Positions 26,663 through 35,662 of a stretch of DNA of 64,000 nt are shown here, in pieces; the stretch's first letter is position 1; the number at the start of each line of letters is the position of its first letter. The notes beneath the pieces are model-generated. The model saw nothing but the letters and a program-made list of their open reading frames with translations. It did no database searches and was not told where the DNA came from. The stretch spans positions 62,001 through 126,000 of the forward strand of contig JOSY01000033.1 in assembly GCA_000746765.1 (NCBI GenBank). Direction: 5' to 3'. Position numbers and translations under genes: made by a program. Source of the stretch: Marine Group I thaumarchaeote SCGC AAA799-D11. Its GTDB lineage: Archaea > Thermoproteota > Nitrososphaeria > Nitrososphaerales > Nitrosopumilaceae.

Positions 26663-26691
26663 GGTTACTTCTGAGTCAACAAAGAGTAACC
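26663..26691. promoter_or_regulatory. Inverted repeat upstream of the DtxR-type regulator
   Basis: GGTTACT (26663-26669) and AGTAACC (26685-26691) form seven-base arms with a 15-base spacer. It lies in the intergenic region between divergent genes, about 60 bases before the regulator start. A binding site for that or another dimeric regulator is possible. Confidence 0.4.
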
Positions 26692-26749
26692 AAAAATCTC
26701 TGAAAAAGACACTCAATTATAGTAGATAAAATTTAGATACAAAGATTAG

Positions 26750-27214
26750 ATGAAAAACAAAAATTCCAAGAGACTAGATTCTATCAAAGCAGCCCATCAA
26801 TCAGAGAGGGCTCGTTCTAGTACCAGAATGGAAGATTATTTGGAAATAATCTCAGAACTAGTAGAATTGAAAGGCTATGCAACTACTTTAGATATTTCAA
26901 GACACATGAATGTAAGTGCGCCAAGTGTTACCAAAATGTTGCAAAGACTAGATGAGGGAGGGTACTTGGAATATGAAAAATATCACGGAATCAATCTAAC
27001 AAAAAAAGGAACAGAAGTAGCAGAGGGAATAAGACAAAAACATGGAATCTTGTTAGAATTTTTTGAAATTCTAGGTATTGGATATGATACTGCAAATCAA
27101 GATGCAGAAGGAATTGAACACCATCTAAATCCAAAAACAATCAAACAGTTAAGAAAATTCATCACATTTCTAAAAGCAAATCCAAAGATTATTGAAAATT
27201 TTAAAAATCTTTGA
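26750..27214 (+). CDS. DtxR/MntR family metal-dependent regulator
   Basis: A 154-residue protein. A winged helix at about 27-90 (EDYLEIISELVELKGYATTL, then ISRHMNVSAPSVTKMLQRLDEGGYLEYE) is followed by the dimerisation helices with KKGTEVAEGIRQKHGIL and EGIEHHLNPKT, where Glu, His and Cys-replacing residues form the metal site in the family. It has no SH3 domain, like MntR. It probably senses manganese or iron. Its last 14 bases overlap the convergent PIN-ATPase gene. Confidence 0.88.
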   Translation: MKNKNSKRLDSIKAAHQSERARSSTRMEDYLEIISELVELKGYATTLDISRHMNVSAPSVTKMLQRLDEGGYLEYEKYHGINLTKKGTEVAEGIRQKHGILLEFFEILGIGYDTANQDAEGIEHHLNPKTIKQLRKFITFLKANPKIIENFKNL

Positions 27215-29018
27215 GGAATAGTTGAATATCATTTTGAGAGGATGCAAGTTTCATTAAATTTCTTGCAACATCAGAACGTTTTGGAATTTTAATTTGCCCC
27301 TTTTTACCAATTCTAGTGGATGTAATGTACTCATCATTAACATAAATGTCAGCATACATTGCAGTGTACTCTTTACTAACAGTAAGAATCAAAGCTGTTT
27401 TAGATTCTGAAAAAGTAAAAGGTAAATCGCTGGAATCTAAATTATAATGCTCAGAGTCCTTTTGTACCACGTCAACATGCACTTGTAATAATTTTTCAAT
27501 TTCATTAATGTTAGAACCACCCCTACCAATGATAGATGGAATGTATTGTTCATCAACTAGTACCTTAACTCTATTATCAGATAGAATCTCAACTTGAGCC
27601 CGAGGATCATATTTTTTGAAGGTCTCACGGATTTTGTCCTCAGCTAGTTTTTCTATTCCTATTTTAGTCTTTTTTCCAACAGGGACTATCACATTTTCTT
27701 CTCCAAATGTGTAGATTTCATGCTCTAATGTGTTGTCAGCAAAATTTCGAATTTCAATGACAGGTCTAGCAAGATCAGATTCAGTCATTCCAAAGGGAAC
27801 CTTTACCTTTAATTCTAGATCATAGACTTTTTCGATTTGGCCATCTTTAACAAACACTACAGTATCCAAGACATTTGGGATAATCCCAAGTTCAATTTTT
27901 CCAATGAATCTTTGAATTGCATCTAATGGAGAATTTGCATGAACAACTCCAACCATACCAACTCCAGTTAATCTCAAATCAGCAAATGTTCTAAAGTCTT
28001 CACGCCTTCTTACTTCATCAAACACAGTGTAATCTGGACGAACAAGAAGTAAGATATCAGCAGTATTATCAAAACTGCCATCAAGTTTGCTGTATTGAGT
28101 AATTCCAGGGTCAACTTGCAAATCACGCGGGGATTCAAATGTTTTTACAATCTTTCCCTTGCTGTGATAAAAATTTGCAAGTCCTGAGGCCAAAGTACTT
28201 TTTCCAGAACCAGGAGCACCAGAAATAACAATTCCTTCTGCCCTATCAGAAAATCGTTCCATTAGTTTTTCAGATATACTGTAATCATCAAGAGACAGTT
28301 GTACTATTGGATGAACTATCGTTATCTCAAAGGATTCAGAAAAAGGAGGATGAGTAATTGCAATTCTATAATCTTCATGTTGAACTACTGATGCACCAGT
28401 TTTAGATATTTCAATAGTATTAGAATCACTTGCATTTGCAACATCTAGAATTTGAGAAGAAATCATCTCCAAATAATCTCGTGAAAGAATGTCATCATTG
28501 ATTTTTGTGAGTAAAAAGGCACCAGGTTTTCCCCTTTTAGCAAGAGGAGATTGGTTTTCTTTTAGATGCACACTCATTGTTTCAGCATCAAAAAATTTTA
28601 AAAATTCCAATGTTTCTTTTTGAACTTCTGTTTTTAGAAATACAGTAGGGATTCCTTCTGCTTGTGCAACTAAATGTTGAACATGATCAGAGGTGTAAAG
28701 TGTAGCATCGTCTTGTTTTGCCATATCAGCAATTAACGCATCAATTCTTCCACCTCCAGCAAGTTTAATTTCATCAGAAGATAGATGAGAGCCTTTTAGA
28801 ATTACTTCCAAACCAAAACTGCCAGAAAGATCTTTTAGTTTACGAATTTTTTCTAATCCAACAAACCCTTGTTCTTTTTTGTTTGATGCTTGAGATTGTA
28901 ATTCATCTAAGACAGCTTGAGGAATAATGATTTGTGTATCTCTTACAGATCCTTTTTCTATTTGAGATATTAGCTGGCCATTAATTATAACGCTAGTATC
29001 AGCTACGATTTTCAACAA
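27201..29018 (-). CDS. PIN domain-ATPase-KH protein (COG1855)
   Basis: A 605-residue protein of the archaeal PilT-like family. Residues 1-135 are a PIN domain with acidic residues (VADTSVIING, VLDELQ, DALIAD, YTSDHV). Residues about 215-480 are a type II/IV secretion-type ATPase with Walker A GAPGSGKST (267-275, K273) and the downstream acidic motif YTVFDEVRRREDF. Residues about 490-545 are a KH domain (IPSIIGRGGSNINEIEKLL). The combination suggests an RNA-binding, ATP-driven ribonuclease; the substrate is unknown. The response regulator gene lies upstream on the same strand, 30 bases away. Confidence 0.93.
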   Translation of the reverse strand: MLKIVADTSVIINGQLISQIEKGSVRDTQIIIPQAVLDELQSQASNKKEQGFVGLEKIRKLKDLSGSFGLEVILKGSHLSSDEIKLAGGGRIDALIADMAKQDDATLYTSDHVQHLVAQAEGIPTVFLKTEVQKETLEFLKFFDAETMSVHLKENQSPLAKRGKPGAFLLTKINDDILSRDYLEMISSQILDVANASDSNTIEISKTGASVVQHEDYRIAITHPPFSESFEITIVHPIVQLSLDDYSISEKLMERFSDRAEGIVISGAPGSGKSTLASGLANFYHSKGKIVKTFESPRDLQVDPGITQYSKLDGSFDNTADILLLVRPDYTVFDEVRRREDFRTFADLRLTGVGMVGVVHANSPLDAIQRFIGKIELGIIPNVLDTVVFVKDGQIEKVYDLELKVKVPFGMTESDLARPVIEIRNFADNTLEHEIYTFGEENVIVPVGKKTKIGIEKLAEDKIRETFKKYDPRAQVEILSDNRVKVLVDEQYIPSIIGRGGSNINEIEKLLQVHVDVVQKDSEHYNLDSSDLPFTFSESKTALILTVSKEYTAMYADIYVNDEYITSTRIGKKGQIKIPKRSDVARNLMKLASSQNDIQLFLKDF

Positions 29019-29048
29019 ATTTCTTACAAATTCTAATTAAAATGTGTC

Positions 29049-29417
29049 CTAATTATCGTTTCCTGAGATATCAGTGATTGATTTTAGAACACTGTTAAAA
29101 TCAAAAGGTTTTGAAATGTAAGATTTAGCACCAGATTTTATACAGGCATTGATAATTTTTTGATCATCACTTGCAGTAATCAAAACTATTTTTGCATTGG
29201 AGTCATAAGCAATTACATCCTTTACTACCTCCAAGCCATCTTTTTTTGGCATAGCCAAATCTAGCAAAAGAATTTCAGGATTATGTTGTTTGTAGAAATC
29301 AACGGCTTCAGCACCATCAACGGCTTCAACAACCACCTCATGCTCACCAATAGACAAGATGTCTTTCAAAACTAAACGAATAGCATCAGAGTCATCAGCT
29401 ATCATTATTTTTGCCAT
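29049..29417 (-). CDS. Single-domain response regulator (CheY-like)
   Basis: A 122-residue receiver: acidic pair D8-D9, phospho-acceptor D53 in LLLDLAMPKKDG, Thr near 80 in LITASDD, and the conserved lysine in YISKPFDF. There is no output domain. It lies 38 bases downstream of the HPt gene, with which it forms a phosphorelay together with the divergent kinase. Confidence 0.95.
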   Translation of the reverse strand: MAKIMIADDSDAIRLVLKDILSIGEHEVVVEAVDGAEAVDFYKQHNPEILLLDLAMPKKDGLEVVKDVIAYDSNAKIVLITASDDQKIINACIKSGAKSYISKPFDFNSVLKSITDISGNDN

Positions 29418-29455
29418 ACAAAATTTAAAATCACTACACGTAAAAATATTTAGGA

Positions 29456-29809
29456 TTACATATCATTTAGGAAATTTTTTACTTTCTCAATCATAGGCTC
29501 TAAATCAGAATCATTGTTCATGTTTTGTACCAGTTCTGCATGAGATATAGTCATTACATCAAATATTCCCTGAGGAGTTTTGCCAGCCATAACTTGTTTT
29601 AAAATATCATCAAGAACAGTTGCTAGATTTCCCATAGTATGTTTTCCCATCATTGGGGCTAGCCCTTTGATTTTGTGAGTATGTTTTTGAAGTTTGTCAG
29701 AGTTTTCAAATATCTTGGCATCATCAGAACAAGAGTTTAGAATACTTCCTATGCCTGAGAGTTCTTCATTGATTTCGTTAGTTGCTAGTTTGATAAACTC
29801 ATCAGACAT
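29456..29809 (-). CDS. Histidine phosphotransfer (HPt) protein
   Basis: From the start MSDEFIKLATNEI the protein has 117 residues, a four-helix HPt domain. The likely phospho-histidine is H45 in HTHKIKGLAPMMG, with the HxxKG signature. A longer open frame reaches 29980, but it would cover the promoter and 5' end of the divergent kinase gene; a TATA-like GTATAAAAG lies about 36 bases before the chosen ATG. It would carry phosphate between the kinase and the response regulator encoded next. Confidence 0.8.
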   Translation of the reverse strand: MSDEFIKLATNEINEELSGIGSILNSCSDDAKIFENSDKLQKHTHKIKGLAPMMGKHTMGNLATVLDDILKQVMAGKTPQGIFDVMTISHAELVQNMNNDSDLEPMIEKVKNFLNDM

Positions 29810-29841
29810 TACAATACCAACAGCTAAAATCTGACCATTAC

Positions 29842-29848
29842 TTTTATA
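29842..29848. promoter_or_regulatory. TATA element between divergent HPt and kinase genes
   Basis: TTTTATA on the plus strand, read as TATAAAA on the minus strand. Its centre is about 27 bases before the kinase ATG (29872) and about 36 before the HPt ATG (29809). In 62 bases of intergenic DNA it is the only good TATA candidate, so one element may serve both directions. Confidence 0.45.
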
Positions 29849-29871
29849 CTCTATGCTGGCTGTTTTTTCAT

Positions 29872-31764
29872 ATGAAAATAGTAAGCAAGACATATCTTTT
29901 GATATCAGTGTTGGTTGCAGTAGCTGCACTAAATTTATTCTTGCTATATCAAGAAGAGTCAGGTCAATATGACGAATCAAATTCCATTATCAAATTATCA
30001 GACATCAAAGTAAAAGCTGAGTCTGTTTCAGGATATGCAGTATCAGTTGCAAGTGGGAATTTGGAAGACAAAGAAAATTTAGACAATGAGGTAACCAATG
30101 TTGAAACAATATTAAACAAAATACAAACCGGAGGAGAAATTGGAGGTATGGTAGTTGCTAAAACTCCCAATTCTGAAATCACCACACACCTTAATCATAT
30201 CATAACAGAATGGGAGGATTACAGACATAAAGTTGAAAATGTAAAGTCTACACCCGTCTTTGACAAAGAAGCTACAAATGCAGTTAATTACGTACTGCAA
30301 AAGAACCAAGATTTGGTTTTGCTAACAGATCAATTAATCAAGGAATTAGAGCCTCTAGATAGAGATTATAACAAACATAAACAAATTGCAGAAGAATTAG
30401 CAGAAAATGCCAGAATAATAGGTCAGCAGACTTTGTTAATTTCAATTGGAGAAGAAGGAAACTCTCAAGAAATTCTAAGAGAGAAAAACTTAGAATTTGA
30501 AATCGGACTCAGAAAGTTATTAGGAATTCCAACACTAGGACTAGACGTAGAAAGTGTTGGAAAAACTCATGAAGAATTAGAGAGTATCCCTAGAGAAAAT
30601 TCAAGCGTATTACGACAATTAGAGCCATTATGGGAATCAATTCAAATAAGAATTCAAATTCTAGAAGAACGAGCACTTTTATCTCCAGAATTTAATGTGG
30701 CTAAAAACGAAATGAATGAGCAAAAATTAGTCTTGTTTGAACATGTAGATGAGACAATTGAAACGTGGAATGCAAGATTGATTTCAGAACACTCATCAGG
30801 GGAAGGAATTGTTCAAGCATTATTAGCAGCAAACATTGCAATTTTTGCAGTAGTTGTGATTGTTATCAGGCAATCAATGTCACCACTTGAATCAATCACA
30901 CGTGCAATTTCTAAGGTAAAAGAGGGAGTATATGGTGAAAAGATATCATATTCAGGTTCAGATGAAGTAGGAGAACTTGTAAGTAATTTCAACATAATGT
31001 CTAATACAATTAAAGAAAAAGAAGAAGAAGCAAAACAAACAGACATTGCAAAAGATGAATTCCTTGCAATGATTACACATGAATTAAAAACTCCATTGGT
31101 TCCAATTCAAGGATATGCAGATATTTTACTTAGTGAGCATTTGGGAAAACTGACTGCTAAACAAAAAGAAAGAATTTCAATTATAAAAAATAGTTCTGAG
31201 ACATTGTTAGGAATTATTTCAGATTTACTTGATGCACAAAAATTAGAGTTAGGTCAACTTAGAATAAAAAAAGAAGTCAAAAACATCAATGAAACAGTGT
31301 GTAGTTCAGTAAATGCATTATTACCAGAGGCAGAACGAAATAATATCGAATTAACTTCAAACATTAAAGATTTGGAAATAAATCATGATCCTGAAAGAAT
31401 TAAACAAGTCATTACTAATTTAATCAAAAACAGTTTAACTGCAGTATCTCCAGGAACAGGTAAAATAAAAGTTACAATGGAAGAATCTCCAACAGATATC
31501 AAAATCAATGTTTCAGATAATGGGATGGGTATTCCAGCTGATAAACAAAAAGATCTATTCAAGAAATTCTATCAAGTAGATGCCACATTAACTAGAGAGT
31601 CTGGAGGAAGCGGTTTAGGTCTAGCAATTTGTAAGGGAATTATAGATAACCACGGAGGAAAAATTTCAGTACAAAGTAGCCCTAACCAAGGAGCTACATT
31701 TTCAATAACATTACCAAAAACCAATTCCAATGAGCAATCAAGAGGTCCAATAGGAACTGCTTAA
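29872..31764 (+). CDS. Membrane sensor histidine kinase
   Basis: A 630-residue kinase. Membrane helix 1 (about 8-25), a helical extracytoplasmic sensor (about 26-315), membrane helix 2 (about 320-337), HAMP linker (about 338-395), HisKA with H403 in ITHELKTPLVPIQGYA, and HATPase with N-box IKNSLTAV, DNGMGIP and GGSGLGLAICKG. No receiver or HPt domain is attached; these are encoded by the divergent genes at 29456 and 29049. The long helical sensor resembles those of chemotaxis receptors in layout. The signal is unknown. Confidence 0.93.
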   Translation: MKIVSKTYLLISVLVAVAALNLFLLYQEESGQYDESNSIIKLSDIKVKAESVSGYAVSVASGNLEDKENLDNEVTNVETILNKIQTGGEIGGMVVAKTPNSEITTHLNHIITEWEDYRHKVENVKSTPVFDKEATNAVNYVLQKNQDLVLLTDQLIKELEPLDRDYNKHKQIAEELAENARIIGQQTLLISIGEEGNSQEILREKNLEFEIGLRKLLGIPTLGLDVESVGKTHEELESIPRENSSVLRQLEPLWESIQIRIQILEERALLSPEFNVAKNEMNEQKLVLFEHVDETIETWNARLISEHSSGEGIVQALLAANIAIFAVVVIVIRQSMSPLESITRAISKVKEGVYGEKISYSGSDEVGELVSNFNIMSNTIKEKEEEAKQTDIAKDEFLAMITHELKTPLVPIQGYADILLSEHLGKLTAKQKERISIIKNSSETLLGIISDLLDAQKLELGQLRIKKEVKNINETVCSSVNALLPEAERNNIELTSNIKDLEINHDPERIKQVITNLIKNSLTAVSPGTGKIKVTMEESPTDIKINVSDNGMGIPADKQKDLFKKFYQVDATLTRESGGSGLGLAICKGIIDNHGGKISVQSSPNQGATFSITLPKTNSNEQSRGPIGTA

Positions 31765-31810
31765 AGAAAATAAGCTCTGAGAACTAAAATCACTCACTCT
31801 TGCCAAAAAA

Positions 31811-31823
31811 TGTCAATTTGACA
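31811..31823. promoter_or_regulatory. 13-base palindrome before a small gene
   Basis: TGTCAATTTGACA, perfect six-base arms around a central T, ten bases before the ATG at 31833. It may be an operator overlapping the start of transcription, or chance in AT-rich DNA. Confidence 0.35.
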
Positions 31824-31832
31824 AGATAAGGT

Positions 31833-31970
31833 ATGGACGAGTACGAAAAAAACAAAGAATTTTACAAAAACTGTACGCAATACTTTGAATTCTTACGCAA
31901 AGTTGGAAAAAAAGACTATGAGTTTGAAGATGAGTACTACTTTACCATGCCTGCAATTTCAAATAAATAA
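31833..31970 (+). CDS. Small aromatic-rich protein (45 aa)
   Basis: A 45-codon frame from ATG to TAA (MDEYEKNKEFYKNCTQYFEF at the start) with many Tyr, Phe and acidic residues and a single Cys. It occupies the gap between the kinase and tldD. No family recognised; it could be a false frame, though the amino-acid make-up looks protein-like. Confidence 0.5.
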   Translation: MDEYEKNKEFYKNCTQYFEFLRKVGKKDYEFEDEYYFTMPAISNK

Positions 31971-32011
31971 AAACCAGAAGACTTAGGAATGCCTTCAAAT
32001 TCCAATAGCAT

Positions 32012-33433
32012 ATGGATACTCAGTTACAAGAGTTAGCAGATCATACCATAAAATATTCACTAGATGCAGGAGTTCAGTACTGCGATGCAAGAGCTGAGGA
32101 ACAAGAAAGAAAATCAGTTTTAATTGAAAACGGAGAGATTGAGCACGTAAGATCAATTAACGATGCAGGGATAGGAATCAGACTAGTTAAAGACGGAACA
32201 TGGAGTTTTTGTTCTATTACAAATCCAAAATCAAAAGAACAAATCAAACAAGCAATTGATGATTCAATCAAAAACTCTGTCCATTATGCCAAAAATAAGA
32301 AAGAAAAATTAAATCTATATCCAAACTATACAGTAAAAGAAAAAATAGATTATCCAACTTTAGAAAAACCAGATTTAGAAAAATTAATCAAAATCGGAAC
32401 AGAGTGTAACAAAATTATTTCAGATACACCAAAAATCATCAAATCAGTTGTAAATCCATGGTATACAAATAATTCAAAATATTTTACAAACAGTGAAGGT
32501 TCTAAAATTTTACAAAATTTTTCAGATGTTGTAATTGATATGATTGCCACTGCACATGAATCTGGATTAACACAATCAGTAAACATCACAGAAGGTGGGA
32601 GAGGAGGATTAGAGCAAATAACAAAAAACAATAAATCACAAAATAGTGCACAAGAAATTGCCCAAAAAGCATCAGAATTATTATCTGCAAAACCTGCAAA
32701 AGAGGAAAAAGCAACTGTTGTTATGAATCCTGATTTTGTTTCATTGCTTACGCATGAAATTTTAGGTCACCCATCAGAGGCAGACAGGGTTTTAGGAAAA
32801 GAGATGGCATGGGCAGGAGGGGCATGGTGGAAAGGAAAAATTGGAGAAAAAATAGGTTCTGAAAATCTAAATGTCTTTGATGATCCTACCATCAAGGGAA
32901 GTTTAGGATGGTATTTTTTTGATGATGAAGGAGTTCAAACAAAAAAGACAACACTAGTTGAAGAAGGAGTTTTGAAAAAACATATGCAAAATAGAGAAAC
33001 AGGACAAATTTTCAATGAAAAACCTACAGGAAACATGAGAGCAACAAACTTTCGATTCATGCCATTAATTCGAATGGCATGCACATGTATTGGAAACGGA
33101 GATTGGAATGTAGATGAAATGATAAAAGAAGTAAAAAACGGATACCTAATTTCCAATATGAAAATACCATCAATTGACATGAAACGATACAATTGGAGCA
33201 TATCTTGTCAATATGCACAAAAAATTGAGAATGGGGAAGTGACAGATTTGCTCAGAGATGTAATTGTCATGGGAACTGCACCAGAATTTTTTGAATCAAT
33301 TGATGCTTGTGGAAATGACTTTACAGTCAGACCAATTACAAATTGTGGAAAAGGTGATCCGATGCAATCAATGATTATGGGAAATGGAGGACCTTCAATT
33401 AGAGGAGTTGCAACAGTAAAGAGTGTGAACTAG
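32012..33433 (+). CDS. tldD: TldD/PmbA family metalloprotease
   Basis: A 473-residue TldD-type protein with the metal motif HEILGH (H248 to H253) in LLTHEILGHPSEADR, and the C-terminal barrel ending QSMIMGNGGPSIRGVA. TldD/TldE heterodimers cleave unfolded peptides and mature some peptide products. No TldE partner gene adjoins it. The UDG gene begins at the base after its stop, so it heads a three-gene unit. Confidence 0.92.
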   Translation: MDTQLQELADHTIKYSLDAGVQYCDARAEEQERKSVLIENGEIEHVRSINDAGIGIRLVKDGTWSFCSITNPKSKEQIKQAIDDSIKNSVHYAKNKKEKLNLYPNYTVKEKIDYPTLEKPDLEKLIKIGTECNKIISDTPKIIKSVVNPWYTNNSKYFTNSEGSKILQNFSDVVIDMIATAHESGLTQSVNITEGGRGGLEQITKNNKSQNSAQEIAQKASELLSAKPAKEEKATVVMNPDFVSLLTHEILGHPSEADRVLGKEMAWAGGAWWKGKIGEKIGSENLNVFDDPTIKGSLGWYFFDDEGVQTKKTTLVEEGVLKKHMQNRETGQIFNEKPTGNMRATNFRFMPLIRMACTCIGNGDWNVDEMIKEVKNGYLISNMKIPSIDMKRYNWSISCQYAQKIENGEVTDLLRDVIVMGTAPEFFESIDACGNDFTVRPITNCGKGDPMQSMIMGNGGPSIRGVATVKSVN

Positions 33434-34024
33434 ATGAATCAGTTAGAAGTAATAAAACAAAATGTAATCAAATGCACAAAATGCGATTTATGTAAAACTA
33501 GAACAAATTCGGTTCCAGGTAAAGGAAATTTTCAATCAGATGTGATATTTGTCGGAGAAGCCCCTGGAAGAAATGAGGATAAAAATGGAGAGCCATTTGT
33601 AGGGGCAGCAGGTAAAAAGCTCTCTGCAGCCCTTGAAGGAGCAGGAATCTCCAGAGAAGAGGTATACATTACTAATGTTGTAAAATGCAGACCTCCAAAT
33701 AACAGAGTGCCAAATACAAAAGAAAGAGACACATGTAAGAAATACCTAAAAGAGGAAATATCAATTATCAAGCCGAAAATTATTTGTGTTTTAGGAAATA
33801 CAGCATTTAATTCAATTTTAGGAGGTTCTGAAATTACAAAATTTAGAGGAAAGTTAGTGAGAAAAGACAGTCAATTGTATTTTTTGACAATTCATCCAGC
33901 TGCAACAATATACAATCAAGAGTTAATCTCAACACTAAATGAGGACATTGTAAAGCTCTTTGATTTAATCAGAGAATTAAAAAACAACAAAACTGTTTCC
34001 ATAGATATTGAATACTCTTCCTAG
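33434..34024 (+). CDS. Uracil-DNA glycosylase, family 4 (4Fe-4S)
   Basis: A 196-residue UDG of the type found in archaea and thermophiles. Cluster ligands include C14 and C17 (CTKCDLC), with later cysteines in VVKCRPP and RDTCKKYL. Active-site motif GEAPGRNEDKNGEPFVGAAG and the C-terminal IHPAATIYN are present. It removes uracil from deaminated DNA. It is immediately downstream of tldD, and overlaps the next glycosylase gene by 17 bases. Confidence 0.95.
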   Translation: MNQLEVIKQNVIKCTKCDLCKTRTNSVPGKGNFQSDVIFVGEAPGRNEDKNGEPFVGAAGKKLSAALEGAGISREEVYITNVVKCRPPNNRVPNTKERDTCKKYLKEEISIIKPKIICVLGNTAFNSILGGSEITKFRGKLVRKDSQLYFLTIHPAATIYNQELISTLNEDIVKLFDLIRELKNNKTVSIDIEYSS

Positions 34025-34565
34025 AAAATTCTATCTTCAAGACACAGTAACTGTCGCAAAAAACCTGCTTGGCAAAAAGATTGTCAGAAAAATAGGAAGA
34101 GTAGAAATTTCAGGAATCATAACAGAAACTGAGGCCTACAGACACAAAGATGATCCTGCAAGTCATGCATATAGAAAAATTACTGACAGAAATAAGGCAA
34201 TGTTTGGAGATGCAGGAATGGCGTATGTCTATTTCACATATGGGATGTACCACTGTTTTAATGTAGTAGCTAGAAATCCAAGGGTTGCCGCAGGGGCAGT
34301 TTTGATTCGTGCAATTGAACCAGAAAAAGGGATAAAGAGAATGCAAGAAAATAGAAACAAAAGAGATTTGAAAAATCTTACAAACGGACCTGCAAAACTA
34401 ACTCAAGCATTAGAAATCACAAAAGAACACTATGGCGTAGATTTAACAAAAAATTCAAAATTATACATTACAGAAGGAATAAAGACAAAAAAAATTGTTT
34501 CGTCGCCTAGAATAGGAATCAAAGAAGCAACAGACAAGTTATGGAATTTTAAAATAAACATCTAA
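34008..34565 (+). CDS. 3-methyladenine (alkyladenine) DNA glycosylase
   Basis: A 185-residue AAG/MPG-type glycosylase. Recognisable are LLGKKIVRKI, the catalytic-region ITETEAYRHKDDPASHAY (catalytic Glu), GMAYVYFTYGMYHCFNVV, and GPAKLTQALEI. It excises alkylated and deaminated purines. The TTG start gives 17 bases of overlap with the UDG gene, implying coupled translation of two base-excision repair enzymes. Its last four bases overlap a convergent membrane gene. Confidence 0.93.
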   Translation: MNTLPRKFYLQDTVTVAKNLLGKKIVRKIGRVEISGIITETEAYRHKDDPASHAYRKITDRNKAMFGDAGMAYVYFTYGMYHCFNVVARNPRVAAGAVLIRAIEPEKGIKRMQENRNKRDLKNLTNGPAKLTQALEITKEHYGVDLTKNSKLYITEGIKTKKIVSSPRIGIKEATDKLWNFKINI

Positions 34566-35194
34566 TCTTTGTTGTTTTCATCTAGAGTCCAAGGAGCAAA
34601 TTTACCAAGAATTCTTTGCCAATCTAATCTTAAGAGTAAAACTACAACCGTAGTCATCATAGCCCCAAAAATAATAATTCCAATGTAAATAGGGGTAGCA
34701 TCATCAATGTTTTCAAGTAATGGTTCAACCAGAGACAAACCAAGATAGTGGGAAACAAAGACAATAGTATAGCTTAGAACAAATTTTCCTGTAAGAGTCG
34801 CAATAAAGAATCGTTTTGGATTGTATTTTGCAAGTCCTAATGGAACATAAACTAAATCATCAGGGATAGGGGTAGCAGCTGCAAAAAATGCTGCTCCAGC
34901 ACCATATCTTTTTACTAATCTTTCAAAAGGTCTCATTCTTTTTCGAGTTTTTTCGTTAATGATTTTTCTCCCACCATAACTAACATAGAAAATAATTTGT
35001 TTTGCAATAGTTGCAGTAACTGCAGATAATATTGCCAATACATGTAAGTCAAATTGATCACCTACAGACATTGTAGCTAACAAGAGAAATCCAGGTAAAG
35101 GAACAAACGGAACTAAAGAGCCAATAAAATTGACAAGTGCTAAGCTAAGATAACCCACTTCTGGTGCAAATGGAAAAAGATCAACAAAATCCAC
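34562..35194 (-). CDS. VTT-domain (DedA/SNARE-associated) membrane protein
   Basis: A 210-residue integral membrane protein with about five hydrophobic segments. The core resembles the VTT/DedA domain: VPFVPLPGFLLLATMS, a basic loop (KTRKRMRPFERLVKRYG), then AAATPIPDDLVYVPLG. Such proteins act in lipid scrambling or membrane homeostasis. It is a single gene, convergent with the AAG gene with a four-base overlap. Confidence 0.82.
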   Translation of the reverse strand: MDFVDLFPFAPEVGYLSLALVNFIGSLVPFVPLPGFLLLATMSVGDQFDLHVLAILSAVTATIAKQIIFYVSYGGRKIINEKTRKRMRPFERLVKRYGAGAAFFAAATPIPDDLVYVPLGLAKYNPKRFFIATLTGKFVLSYTIVFVSHYLGLSLVEPLLENIDDATPIYIGIIIFGAMMTTVVVLLLRLDWQRILGKFAPWTLDENNKD

Positions 35195-35284
35195 GGTTCA
35201 AACTGTCTTCATGTGTTATTTAATTAAAACTAGATCAGAGATGATAACAATCATTAAAATATCATATTTTAACAACTCCAGTAA

Positions 35285-35659
35285 ATGGAGCAAAAAGAAT
35301 ACAGAGATATTTGCGACACAATAGCAACAATTAGCCCATACATCAGATTTGTAGGAGTAATAGGCGAAAGTGGTGAATTATTGGCATACAAAAGAAGAGA
35401 TGATTTAGTGCCATTATTGAATGAAAAAAATACTCAGTATCAATTCTCACATATTGCTATCAAGACAGATTTAGAGGGATTTTTTGATAAGAACTTAGGG
35501 GAAATCGAGTTTGTATGGGAGGAAAGAAAGAAGGTTCAGACCATATCATTTGCCATCAAAAAAGAAAGAGTGTGGATTTCGATTGATAAAAAAGTTATCA
35601 GATCAGAGATGCTCAGAATTATTGATTCTTGCCTACCAATTGTAAAGAAATATTCCTAG
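35285..35659 (+). CDS. Small alpha/beta protein, roadblock-like (124 aa)
   Basis: Residues 18-75 read FVGVIGESGELLAYKRRDDL and similar, recalling the roadblock/longin-type beta sheet with a central helix, but similarity is weak. No motif allows a function. A 31-residue zinc-finger-like frame follows after three bases, probably on the same transcript. Confidence 0.65.
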   Translation: MEQKEYRDICDTIATISPYIRFVGVIGESGELLAYKRRDDLVPLLNEKNTQYQFSHIAIKTDLEGFFDKNLGEIEFVWEERKKVQTISFAIKKERVWISIDKKVIRSEMLRIIDSCLPIVKKYS

Positions 35660-35662
35660 AAA

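Noticed and set aside
27201-29018. Type IV pilus or archaellum locus at the PilT-like ATPase
   Set aside because: The PIN and KH domains mark the stand-alone COG1855 family, and no pilin, TadC-like or FlaJ gene is present.
29810-29980. Longer start for the HPt gene
   Set aside because: It would overlap the kinase start and the shared promoter region; a TATA element precedes the shorter start.
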